Source of the DNA: Alphaproteobacteria bacterium
GTDB lineage: Bacteria > Pseudomonadota > Alphaproteobacteria > Rs-D84 > CASDRH01
Length of the DNA: 64,000 bases
Direction: 5' to 3'
NCBI GenBank assembly: GCA_025210155.1
Contig: JAOASE010000004.1
Coordinates: 1-64,000 of the forward strand
Part shown: piece by piece, positions 1-7,327 of the stretch
How positions within the stretch are numbered: position 1 is the stretch's first letter
Layout: the number at the start of each line of letters is the position of its first letter
Notes under the pieces: model-generated
Seen by the model: the letters and a program-made list of their open reading frames with translations, nothing else
What the model was told of the DNA's origin: nothing
The model's database searches: none
Position numbers and translations under genes: made by a program

Positions 1-24
1 TATAATGAGGATATCTTAAGACTT

Positions 25-101
25 CGGGAAGTCGCTCAGTCTGGTAGAGTACTACGTTTGGGACGTAGGTGTCGCAGGTTCAAATCCTGTCTTCCCGACC
101 A
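25..101 (+). tRNA. tRNA-Pro (UGG)
   Basis: A full cloverleaf is visible. The acceptor strand CGGGAAG pairs with CTTCCCG. The anticodon stem CTACG/CGTAG encloses loop TTTGGGA with anticodon TGG. The T-loop is GTTCAAATC, and CCA is encoded at 99-101. The 3' end from base 85 doubles as the left attachment repeat of the adjoining element. The end of the recombinase frame lies antisense inside the T-arm and acceptor. Confidence 0.97.
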
Positions 102-1588
102 TTTGAAAAAGATTCATAATCCTTCAGTTCGTTGAAGGGTTTTTTTATGGAAAAACAAAGACTTCCGTGTTCTAAATGCAAGTTCCAAAGTAAATAATTG
201 ATAATAGCCCTTTTTTTAGGCACTTCGGAACTATTAAATAAGCTATAAGCCTTAGACATTAGCAAAACTAAGCCTTCTAGTGTCTTTTTAGACTCATCAT
301 CTGCACTAGTATAATCTTGTATTCTGTCTTCTATTTCATTCTTTCTAGTATTTAAAGCTAGTATCCTTTTGTCTAGCATATCTGTTGTAATACTATTAGT
401 TTCAGAAAATGCATCAAGTAGCTTTGATATTTTTCCATCTATAGAATGATATTCTTTGCTTAAGGTATTTATAGCTTGTTTTGAAAATTCTTCTTGCTTG
501 TTTTGAAATTGATTAAGGCTTTCTATTATTCCATCTAATACATCTTGGGGCATTTGAAATGATTTAAATAAATCGTTTATTTGCTCTAAGAACACCTCTT
601 CTCTAATAGGCTTTTGAATACAATTTCCTTTAGCGTGAGAACAAGTTAAATATATATATGTTTTACCGCTTGGCTTAACTTTCTTAATAGGAGTAAGTAA
701 ACAACCACAAGAACACCTTACAAGCCCTTTAAATGGGCTAAATTCTTCTTTGACCTTCTTATTATCTATCTTTCCTTTATATGTGCCTTGCTTATCTAAA
801 ACTTGCTGGCACTTATCGAATAAAGCTTTTGAAATTATAGCTCCGTGAATATGAGAATATAGCTCGCCTTTAACTTTCATAACTCCATAATAAAAAGGAT
901 TCTTTATCATAGTATGAAGTTGAGATTTTGAAATATCTTTATTATTAGAAGTTTTTAAACCTAGCTCTTTTGTTATTGGCTTAAGCTCTTCTAGTGAATA
1001 AAGTCCTTTTGAATATTCTTCAAATAGCTTTCTTATAATAAAGGCTTTGTTTTCATCTATAACTACAATAGCTTTGTTGTTATCGTCTCGTTTGTTAAGA
1101 TAACCTATAGGAGCTTTTGATAACCAAACCCCCTGCTCTCTAAGATACTTTCCTGACCTTTTAACATTTTCAGACAATTGAGCTACATAAGATTCTGATA
1201 TCATTGTTTGAAAATTCCAAATCATAAAATCATTAGCAGTAGATTCTTTATCTATAATTTTGTTTTCTCTTATAAAATGAAGCTCTATATCGCCTTTTTG
1301 AATTGGCTCTTTAAGTAAAACTGTTTCTTTAAAACTTCGTTGAAGCCTATCAACTGTATTAACTAATATAGCAATAGGTTTTTCTTTTTGAGATAAAGCA
1401 AAATCAAGCATTTCATTGAATTCTTTTCTTTCGCCTTTTGTTGAACTTTCAGTAATTTCATATTCTTTGACAACATTCAATGCTTTCTTAGTTGCATATT
1501 TCCTAAGAGTATCTAATTGAGCTTCAATAGAAGCCCCTTCCTCTTGTTCTTTAGAACTCACTCTTGTAAATATTACAGCCTTTTTCAT
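80..1588 (-). CDS. Large serine recombinase (integrase of the element)
   Basis: This 502-residue protein has an N-terminal resolvase domain with the catalytic serine in R9-V-S11, followed by VDRLQRS, the usual DRL-R motif of the active site. A recombinase domain follows, then a zinc ribbon at about residues 290-325 (CSCGC, then TCSHAKGNC) and a coiled-coil-rich C-terminus. This is the large serine recombinase architecture that catalyses integration and excision. The frame ends seven codons into the tRNA-Pro 3' end (last residues NGREDRI, TGA stop at 80-82), so its C-terminus is set by the integration junction. In a circular form the frame would run on (see 7221-7319). Start: ATG at 1588, with no other gene upstream in this direction until the endonuclease at 1612. 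Confidence 0.92.
   Translation of the reverse strand: MKKAVIFTRVSSKEQEEGASIEAQLDTLRKYATKKALNVVKEYEITESSTKGERKEFNEMLDFALSQKEKPIAILVNTVDRLQRSFKETVLLKEPIQKGDIELHFIRENKIIDKESTANDFMIWNFQTMISESYVAQLSENVKRSGKYLREQGVWLSKAPIGYLNKRDDNNKAIVVIDENKAFIIRKLFEEYSKGLYSLEELKPITKELGLKTSNNKDISKSQLHTMIKNPFYYGVMKVKGELYSHIHGAIISKALFDKCQQVLDKQGTYKGKIDNKKVKEEFSPFKGLVRCSCGCLLTPIKKVKPSGKTYIYLTCSHAKGNCIQKPIREEVFLEQINDLFKSFQMPQDVLDGIIESLNQFQNKQEEFSKQAINTLSKEYHSIDGKISKLLDAFSETNSITTDMLDKRILALNTRKNEIEDRIQDYTSADDESKKTLEGLVLLMSKAYSLFNSSEVPKKRAIINYLLWNLHLEHGSLCFSIKKPFNELKDYESFSNGREDRI
85..103. repeat. Left attachment repeat (attL core)
   Basis: TCCTGTCTTCCCGACCATT, the 3' end of tRNA-Pro plus two bases. It matches the copy at 7301-7319 in 18 of 19 positions. 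The single difference (T here, C there) is base 9. This copy keeps the base needed to pair in the tRNA acceptor stem. Confidence 0.85.
121..146 (+). terminator. Intrinsic terminator supplied by the element behind tRNA-Pro
   Basis: Stem CCTTCAG/TTGAAGG with a TTCG tetraloop is followed by G and seven T. It lies inside the element (and inside the recombinase coding sequence on the other strand), 20 bases after the tRNA. It therefore replaces the chromosomal terminator that the insertion moved to 7333-7363. Confidence 0.8.
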
Positions 1589-1611
1589 TCTATTGCCTTA
1601 ATTTAACTTTA

Positions 1612-2247
1612 TTAAATTGTTTTAGATTGAGCAATATCTATTAACATATTTTTTAAATCAATACCTGTTTCATTTTTAATAAATTCCCAAGCATCATCTC
1701 CAAAATAATATTTACCACCTAAACCAGTATATATCGTTTTTATTGTATCTTGAATTTTTATTGCTTGAGATCTGTTTGGATAAAAAAACATAATCCTAAT
1801 AGGAATATAACCATGAGACTTAATACACTTAGCCCTAGTATGTTCTTTTGTAATATGATCTCCATCAGTCGTAGCATCTCTCCACTTAATTTCATACGCA
1901 TGATTATCTACAAGACAATCTATTTCAAATTTTTTTGGTCTATTCCCTTGATTATTTTCTACCTTTTCTTTTTCTTTGGCATCTCTGAACTTTTCTTTAA
2001 AACACTCTATTGTTATGTCTTCTAGGAAACTTCCTGCATATTTGTATAAAAACCTTCCTTTATTTTGATATAAATCAATTTTATACCCTTCTTCTTCAGA
2101 AATTCCTAAAACTTGATAAATTAAATAATGATCTAAATTATCATTTTTCATTTCCTCTTCTCTGTTATGCATTTTTTCTTTTAGCTTATCACTATAAGAT
2201 TGCGATATAGATATTATCTTTTCTCTAAAATTATTCATTATTTTCAA
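1612..2247 (-). CDS. ApaLI-like type II restriction endonuclease
   Basis: This 211-residue protein carries a PD-(D/E)xK nuclease signature: D110, then E119-I-K121 within the segment around EIKWRDATTDGDHI. From memory this segment resembles the ApaLI restriction enzyme family, whose prototype cuts GTGCAC; the specificity here is inference only. The gene overlaps the end of the methyltransferase gene by 17 bases, so it is translated after it. That arrangement fits a restriction-modification pair in which methylation comes first. It would protect the element's host from foreign DNA and stabilise the element by post-segregational killing. Confidence 0.75.
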   Translation of the reverse strand: MKIMNNFREKIISISQSYSDKLKEKMHNREEEMKNDNLDHYLIYQVLGISEEEGYKIDLYQNKGRFLYKYAGSFLEDITIECFKEKFRDAKEKEKVENNQGNRPKKFEIDCLVDNHAYEIKWRDATTDGDHITKEHTRAKCIKSHGYIPIRIMFFYPNRSQAIKIQDTIKTIYTGLGGKYYFGDDAWEFIKNETGIDLKNMLIDIAQSKTI

Positions 2248-3334
2248 CCTCTCCTATTATTACTATAGCCTTTCTATCTATTTTTTTCTTCTCTGTTGAT
2301 TGTTCTAATTTCTTAAAAGACTTTTCGAAACTTTCTCCATCATCTTTTATTTTAATCGCAATCAAACCATCTTCTGAGTTTAAAAAACCATCAATACCTG
2401 AATTCCTATGAACTATATGTCCTGATAAATTACTTATTATATTTCTTTTATTTATATTATTATCTTCTTTAAATTCAAAAGAATTTTGTTTATTATTAGA
2501 AGCCTTACATAGCTGACTTTCTGTTTTTATAGGGTTTTTTAACCTCTTATCAGATAAATCAATTGCATCTTGAGACATATCTATCCCTATATAATTTCTG
2601 TTTAATATTTTAGATGCTACCAAAGTAGTTCCACTCCCACAGAATGGATCAAGAATAACATCTCCTTCTTCAGAGCATAACTCTATTATTTTTTCTAATA
2701 AATGGATAGGCTTCTGAGTTGGATAATTAACTCTTTCTTTGGCTTTTGGGTTAAGAAATGGAATATCCCAAACATCTCCTAAAGGGACTCCATTTTTCTT
2801 TTTTGCTATTTCCTCCGAATATATAACTTTATTATCCTTATCTCTCATTCTATTATTTAATATTTGATCAACATTTGTAGTTTCTGAATATCCCTTATAT
2901 TGCTTAAAGAATTTGTATTTATTTGTTTTTGAATAAAAGAATATTGTTTGATGATTATTTATTAGTCCTTTTTTTGAATTTGACCATTTCTTGTAATTCC
3001 ATATTATTTCATTCCTAAAATTATTATATCCAAATATATTATCTAATAATACTTTTATATAGTGAGAAGCATTATTATCACAATGAATAAATATACTACC
3101 TGTATCTTTTAATATATCTTTCATCTTTTTAATTCTAATTTCTAAAAAATCAATATATTCTGATATGTCCTCCCAAGAATCATTGAACTTATACTCAATA
3201 TTATCTCTTTTAACCTTGTATTCTTTTTGAGAAAAAAATGGTGGATCTAAATAAATTAGATCTATAGAATTTTTTTCAATCTTATCCATAATATTAAAAC
3301 AATCTCCTAGAAATAATTTATTAACATTTTTCAA
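2231..3334 (-). CDS. DNA methyltransferase of the R-M system (beta class)
   Basis: Motif IV DPPF is at residues 30-33 and the SAM-binding motif I, DPFCGSGTT, follows at about 229-237. This IV-before-I order defines the beta class, with the target-recognition region between them. DPPF suggests N6-adenine or N4-cytosine methylation. At 367 residues it has a C-terminal extension of about 100 residues after motif I, containing a second small alpha/beta-looking segment (IAIKIKDDGESFEKSF). Its 3' end overlaps the endonuclease start, and it begins two bases after the putative replication gene upstream. Confidence 0.88.
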   Translation of the reverse strand: MKNVNKLFLGDCFNIMDKIEKNSIDLIYLDPPFFSQKEYKVKRDNIEYKFNDSWEDISEYIDFLEIRIKKMKDILKDTGSIFIHCDNNASHYIKVLLDNIFGYNNFRNEIIWNYKKWSNSKKGLINNHQTIFFYSKTNKYKFFKQYKGYSETTNVDQILNNRMRDKDNKVIYSEEIAKKKNGVPLGDVWDIPFLNPKAKERVNYPTQKPIHLLEKIIELCSEEGDVILDPFCGSGTTLVASKILNRNYIGIDMSQDAIDLSDKRLKNPIKTESQLCKASNNKQNSFEFKEDNNINKRNIISNLSGHIVHRNSGIDGFLNSEDGLIAIKIKDDGESFEKSFKKLEQSTEKKKIDRKAIVIIGEVENNE

Positions 3335-3336
3335 CT

Positions 3337-4464
3337 TTACAACCTTTCCTTATAATTATCTAATTTTAGTGAATTCATACTTTGAATTTTTGATTTTACA
3401 TCCTTGAAAGTATTATATAGATAATTGTTCTTGAAATCAATCTTTTCTATATCTTTTTTTATTCTGTTATAAGTCTTATCTAAGCCCTTGTAATTCCTTA
3501 TCCCTTCCTCTTTTATCAAGCTTAAAGCTCCTAAACATTTAATAGCTTTACTATGATTTAAACCGTGATTTAGAAGCTTTTGATATAAAACCTTACTTTC
3601 ATCTTCTGCTAATACTACCACCGCAAGAGATGGATTTATATATTTATCCCAAAAATTAGTTAAAATCCTTTTTGCTATTACCTTATTAAAAAGCTGATTT
3701 ATCTGTATAGATTGTGGATTTAAGCCATTATCTCTTAAAGCTTTCCGTATAAGGGTTTTATTATTAAGCCTTACTTCAATTCTCAGCACTTGTAAACAAT
3801 CTAATTGTGATTTAGAGAATAAGTCTCTTTGAGGATAGTTATCGCCTTCTAAAGCCTTTTTATCGCTTATTTTAGATTGTTGCAAATCCTTAACCTTATC
3901 GTAGAAAGTTAATTCATAGCTATTTGTTCTGAACTTTATACTATGCCCTTCATTTCTAAAGTCTGTTTGGTTGCTATCAAGTTTTTTAGATATATCCATT
4001 TTAGCTATTGATTTTGTTATTAGACTCACAGGACAATTATCAAGTATTATGTTTTTTCCAAAGTGAATAGCTACAAGGTCGGAAGTTTTTAAAGCTTCTT
4101 TTGTAGTTTCTACATACATAGATTTTAAAGCCTTATGAAGTTTATCTATCACTTCTTTAAAGTCTGTATTTTCTAGCTCGTCGAAGTTATTTCCATATAA
4201 CAACTTAGGAGCTGAGAATTGTACCTTTAAACCTATATTATAACCTTTACCGTCTTTCATAAGTTTCTTTGAAAGAGTTAATTGAGGCTTATATATACCT
4301 TCTTTCTTATCTCTAGCACTAGCATTTTGATAACATTCATAATGACCTTGTGAAAGTTTATAGTAAGGATATTCAAATATTCCTCTTGCCGATGGATTGA
4401 AAGCTTCGTATTCTGTTATTTTGAAATCTGTTTCTTTCAGAAATATTGTTATTGTATCTATCAT
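3337..4464 (-). CDS. Putative replication initiation protein
   Basis: This 375-residue protein resembles phage/plasmid replication proteins of the gene II/X (CRI) type in its general layout. The N-terminus begins MIDTITIFL, the middle holds short beta segments, and an LRIEVRLN motif near residue 225 is followed by a helical, basic C-terminus. I could not identify a definite HUH or tyrosine active site by eye, so the family is a suggestion. Its start overlaps the stop of the SpoVG-like gene by one base (ATGA-type junction), so the two are co-translated. A replication role would fit an integrative plasmid-like element. Confidence 0.45.
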   Translation of the reverse strand: MIDTITIFLKETDFKITEYEAFNPSARGIFEYPYYKLSQGHYECYQNASARDKKEGIYKPQLTLSKKLMKDGKGYNIGLKVQFSAPKLLYGNNFDELENTDFKEVIDKLHKALKSMYVETTKEALKTSDLVAIHFGKNIILDNCPVSLITKSIAKMDISKKLDSNQTDFRNEGHSIKFRTNSYELTFYDKVKDLQQSKISDKKALEGDNYPQRDLFSKSQLDCLQVLRIEVRLNNKTLIRKALRDNGLNPQSIQINQLFNKVIAKRILTNFWDKYINPSLAVVVLAEDESKVLYQKLLNHGLNHSKAIKCLGALSLIKEEGIRNYKGLDKTYNRIKKDIEKIDFKNNYLYNTFKDVKSKIQSMNSLKLDNYKERL

Positions 4465-4706
4465 TATCTTGATTCCTTTAGTTTGTTAAATATTGTTGTT
4501 TCTATTATTGAGCTTGTTTCTCTGTTTATAGGGTATAAAATGCTATGATTTTGTTTTTGTGGGTATGTTATCCTATAACCACCGCTAAGCTTTTTATGAA
4601 TTCCTATTGATGAGATATACAGGCTGTTATCTATTATTAGATTTGCAAAGCCTATAAGTCCGCTTCTTTCAGTTATGAAATCTATATTACACTCTGTTAT
4701 TTTCAT
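4464..4706 (-). CDS. SpoVG family protein
   Basis: This 80-residue protein matches the SpoVG fold pattern from memory: an N-terminal strand, a short repeat of hydrophobic strands (GFANLIIDNSLYISSIGIH), then a YRITYPQK segment and YPIN before a C-terminal helix. SpoVG proteins are small nucleic-acid-binding regulators in Firmicutes and are also carried by mobile elements. It sits between a 58-codon gene (overlapping its start) and the putative replication gene, so a regulatory role in element copy control is possible. Confidence 0.7.
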   Translation of the reverse strand: MKITECNIDFITERSGLIGFANLIIDNSLYISSIGIHKKLSGGYRITYPQKQNHSILYPINRETSSIIETTIFNKLKESR

Positions 4707-4863
4707 TACCTTGCTCCTTCTTTAGTTGTTTTTGTCTTTCATCTTCTTCATATAGCAATAGAATAACACCCATCAAATTATCACAAGCTCCTTGAAGCTC
4801 TTCATTTGATAGTTGGTTATCGTAAAGCCTGCCTATTGCAGTATGTAAAGATTCGTTTGCCAT
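4687..4863 (-). CDS. Small hypothetical protein, 58 residues
   Basis: The frame reads from ATG at 4863 to TAA at 4687: MANESLHTAIGRLY, then a Leu-rich helix (NLMGVILLLYEEDERQ) and a polar Lys/Glu tail. It overlaps the start of the SpoVG-like gene by 20 bases, which suggests translational coupling. The composition looks coding and helical. I do not recognise the family; a small regulatory protein of the element would fit. Confidence 0.6.
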   Translation of the reverse strand: MANESLHTAIGRLYDNQLSNEELQGACDNLMGVILLLYEEDERQKQLKKEQGNENNRV

Positions 4864-4890
4864 ATCTAAAATATATGACTTTAAAATTAA

Positions 4891-4940
4891 AATTCCCTAG
4901 GAATAGCAAGGGATAGCTGAAGAATAGCAGTTGCTTGAGA
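4891..4940. other. Short hairpin and reiterated boxes in the element's control region
   Basis: The gap between the two minus-strand gene groups holds TCCCT (4894-4898) facing AGGGA (4909-4913), and three related boxes AATAGCA, GATAGCT and AATAGCA within 35 bases. It is the only sizeable non-coding space in the leftward gene set. A promoter/operator or a replication origin are both possible; the sequence alone does not decide. Confidence 0.3.
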
Positions 4941-4975
4941 ATTTAAAAGCAGATTGTTTGGATATTTAAAAGCGT

Positions 4976-5983
4976 TTACTGTATAGATAAAACATCTTCT
5001 TCAATATCTTGTTGATTAAACGTGTTTTTAAATACAATGCTGTTAGACTGCAATGTCGGGAATAATATTTTCATAAGAGCTGTATTTTTATTGAAGATGT
5101 TTCTTATAACTTGGTCTAATCTATCTAATTTTGTAAAGCTTACATCTTCTCTAGAAATCTTTTTATTGGGGTTTTCAAATACATATTCAAAAACCTCTCT
5201 TTGTTTTCCTTCATTAAGCTTTTTGATTCTGCTTTCAATTACTCCATCTGAAAGAAAGATAGTATTATTTTTATATAAGATATTATATGTTTTAATAACT
5301 TCTATCTCTTTTGAATTTTCTTCTATATTTTCAATTCCTTTGCAAAACTGATTATAAAAATCATCAAAATCTTGTTTTAGAAGAATTACTAATTTATCGA
5401 TTTTAACCACCTCCAATAACATTGGGGTATTATTTATTTCAAGATTTTCATCAGAACTTATATCTTTTAAAACAATAATATCAAGGCTTTTTAACTTTAA
5501 TAAGAAATTAGCTATATTATCTGGAGATAGGTCTTTTTTAAAAACAAAATCTAAGCCTTTTAATTTAAAGGCTTCTCCTAAGTTTTTATCTCTTTCGTCT
5601 TTTAGGAAATTTAATATAGGCAAATATAAGCTTCTTATTTTAATACTGGAGTTTTCTATTAAATCATATCTTTTTAGAGAGCCTGTCTTTTTAAAGTGCT
5701 GAAAGTTAATATACTTTTTTATGATTTCCTTATATTTTAAATCGAAAAGACCTGTTTTTTTTATCTTGCAATAATATGAAGGATTAACAAACTTCCAATC
5801 CTGCTCTTTTTTTATCATAGAATAATCTGTTGCCATTTTATTTATTACAAGCTGAACATCTTGCTTTGGAACATCGCTCCAATAAGAGTTCCAGAAATCT
5901 ATAGTTGAGCCTTCTGGAGCAAGCTCAAATAATTCATTTACCTTATTTGCTATATGGTATATTTTTTCTTCTGAATTTAACAT
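4976..5983 (-). CDS. Hypothetical protein of the element, 335 residues
   Basis: I do not recognise this protein. It is Lys/Ile-rich and mixed alpha/beta, with no signal peptide or membrane segment. The segments around residues 1-60 (STIDFWNSYWSDVPKQDVQ) and 260-300 could be winged-helix-like, a weak impression only. A ribosome-binding site AAAGGTAG precedes the ATG. It is divergently transcribed from the RelA/SpoT-domain gene across a 134-base AT-rich region (5984-6117) that must hold both promoters. It could be a regulator or an auxiliary replication/defence protein. Confidence 0.7.
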   Translation of the reverse strand: MLNSEEKIYHIANKVNELFELAPEGSTIDFWNSYWSDVPKQDVQLVINKMATDYSMIKKEQDWKFVNPSYYCKIKKTGLFDLKYKEIIKKYINFQHFKKTGSLKRYDLIENSSIKIRSLYLPILNFLKDERDKNLGEAFKLKGLDFVFKKDLSPDNIANFLLKLKSLDIIVLKDISSDENLEINNTPMLLEVVKIDKLVILLKQDFDDFYNQFCKGIENIEENSKEIEVIKTYNILYKNNTIFLSDGVIESRIKKLNEGKQREVFEYVFENPNKKISREDVSFTKLDRLDQVIRNIFNKNTALMKILFPTLQSNSIVFKNTFNQQDIEEDVLSIQ

Positions 5984-6117
5984 CGAATTACTACCTTTCT
6001 TAAATTACAACTTTATAATAAACTTTAGAATACAAATAGAACAAATTCAAGAATAAAAGTTCTTGAAATAATTATACATTCTGATACCATTTTTAGAAAT
6101 TAAAAGGAAAAAAAATT

Positions 6118-7215
6118 ATGGATTACTCTAAATCAAAATTAGATAAGATAGCTTCTAAGATAAGACATAAAAAAGATTTAACAAAAGCAGAATCTTTAAT
6201 ATTTGAAGATTTTCGAAAAAATCATTCTAAAATACTAAATTCCTTTCAAACTTTAATAAGACGAAAATTAGATAGACCAAAGTGGAAAACTGTTATCTTT
6301 GCTCAAAGATTAAAAAAAAGAAATACTATTTTTGATAAAATATCACATAGACATAATGGAATGGATTTGTTAAGAATGAATGATATTGCAGGTTGTAGGT
6401 TAATATTCAATAACATTCAAGAATTAAACACTTTTAGACAAGTTATACTAGACACAAACAATAGAAGCTATAAAAGATGTAATGAGTTAGATAAATATGA
6501 TTATATTCAAAAGCCTAGAGATACTGGATATAGAGGAATCCATGATATTTATGAAGAAATAACAGAAAATAACATAAAGCTTAAAATTGAAATACAATAT
6601 AGGACTAAAGTTCAACATTACTGGGCTACCGCTTGTGAGATTTGGGATTCAAATTTTAATAAAAGAAGTAAATTTGGAGAAGGAAATAAAGGAGAAAAGC
6701 TTTTCTTTAAATTGATTTCAGATTTTCTAAACTATTCCTTTGATGAAGAAGATTACTGCCCTAAAAAAAATCTAAGGATATTTAAAAGAATTGTAAAATT
6801 AAAAAAATCTATAACATATTTGACACGTTTAAGAACTATTGAGAAAATTAAGATTGATAAAAAAATTAAAAAAAATATATTATTTAATAATTTCTTACTA
6901 GATAAATGGTCTTTAGATTTAAAAATAGAACAAATAAAACAACAAAAATTTAATGACAAATCTATAAACACATATAATGATTTAGAAAAATCTTCCGAAT
7001 ATAGCGATATAGTTTTAGTTATGACCGAGGGAAAAGACCTTAATAGAGCTTACAATAACTATTTTAATGATATAAATTCCTTTTTGAAAAAAATAAATAC
7101 TGCCCTATTAAAAATAAAGAATGAATATCCTGTTAGATTTTTTATCTACTCTTTAATATTTTGTAATTTACTAGAGAGAGATGACTTGAAAAATTTAAAA
7201 AGGGGAAAGTTCTAA
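6118..7215 (+). CDS. RelA/SpoT-domain (alarmone synthetase-like) protein
   Basis: The RelA/SpoT nucleotidyltransferase core spans about residues 55-185. It contains DIAGCR (89-94), KPRDTGYRGIH (132-142) and the catalytic-type EIQYRT (158-163) followed by H167 and WA. No HD hydrolase, TGS or ACT domain is present. The remaining roughly 180 C-terminal residues are Lys-rich, helical and unrecognised. Short single-domain synthetases can make (p)ppGpp-like messengers or modify tRNA as toxins (toxSAS, CapRel). No separate antitoxin gene is adjacent, so the C-terminal half may be regulatory. This is the only plus-strand gene of the element and lies at its edge, a common place for defence cargo. RBS-like AAAAGGA precedes the ATG. 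Confidence 0.85.
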   Translation: MDYSKSKLDKIASKIRHKKDLTKAESLIFEDFRKNHSKILNSFQTLIRRKLDRPKWKTVIFAQRLKKRNTIFDKISHRHNGMDLLRMNDIAGCRLIFNNIQELNTFRQVILDTNNRSYKRCNELDKYDYIQKPRDTGYRGIHDIYEEITENNIKLKIEIQYRTKVQHYWATACEIWDSNFNKRSKFGEGNKGEKLFFKLISDFLNYSFDEEDYCPKKNLRIFKRIVKLKKSITYLTRLRTIEKIKIDKKIKKNILFNNFLLDKWSLDLKIEQIKQQKFNDKSINTYNDLEKSSEYSDIVLVMTEGKDLNRAYNNYFNDINSFLKKINTALLKIKNEYPVRFFIYSLIFCNLLERDDLKNLKRGKF

Positions 7216-7220
7216 ACCAC

Positions 7221-7319
7221 CTAAAGATTTAGAAGTTCGTTTAATTGTGAAACATCGAATTCTTTTAGATATAATGTGTCTTGTAGGAGTTCCAAAACTG
7301 TCCTGTCTCCCCGACCATT
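7221..7319 (-). other. Displaced 3' coding tail of the recombinase (P arm of attP)
   Basis: Reading the minus strand from the right repeat gives 32 sense codons in the recombinase frame. They start NGRGDRTVLELLQ, continue with LYLKEFDVSQLNELLNL and end at TAG (7221-7223), five bases past the stop of the RelA/SpoT gene. In the integrated state this segment has no start codon of its own. In a circular element it would be joined in frame to codon 495 of the recombinase, giving a 527-residue protein in place of the 502-residue form. The prediction follows directly from aligning the two repeats without a gap; that the circle forms is inference. Confidence 0.6.
7301..7319. repeat. Right attachment repeat (attR core)
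   Basis: TCCTGTCTCCCCGACCATT, 18/19 identical to 85-103. If the base-9 difference is original, the crossover lies in the ten bases to its right (7310-7319), leaving the tRNA base intact on the left. Upstream of it only a weak tRNA T-arm-like resemblance is seen. Confidence 0.85.
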
Positions 7320-7327
7320 AAGTTTTA

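Larger units (their letters stand above)
85..7319. mobile_element. tRNA-Pro-integrated element with serine recombinase, R-M system and RelA/SpoT protein
   Basis: The element lies between two copies of a 19-bp sequence, one in the tRNA-Pro 3' end (85-103) and one at 7301-7319. The genes inside form a coherent mobile module: recombinase, restriction endonuclease, methyltransferase, putative replication initiator, SpoVG-like protein and two unknown ORFs, all on the minus strand. One divergent RelA/SpoT-domain gene sits at the far edge. Outside the right repeat the sequence returns to chromosomal-looking genes. No structural phage genes or conjugation genes are present, so this is best described as a small integrative, possibly plasmid-like, element. 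Confidence 0.85.

Noticed and set aside
1750-2210. Plus-strand ORFs of 91 and 66 codons opposite the restriction endonuclease
   Set aside because: They lie entirely antisense to a gene with a clear nuclease motif and have hydrophobic, low-complexity composition typical of antisense reading.
7261-7319. A second tRNA gene or tRNA fragment before the right attachment repeat
   Set aside because: Only a weak T-arm-like resemblance (AGTTCCAAAACT) upstream of the 19-bp core; no acceptor, D-arm or anticodon arm.
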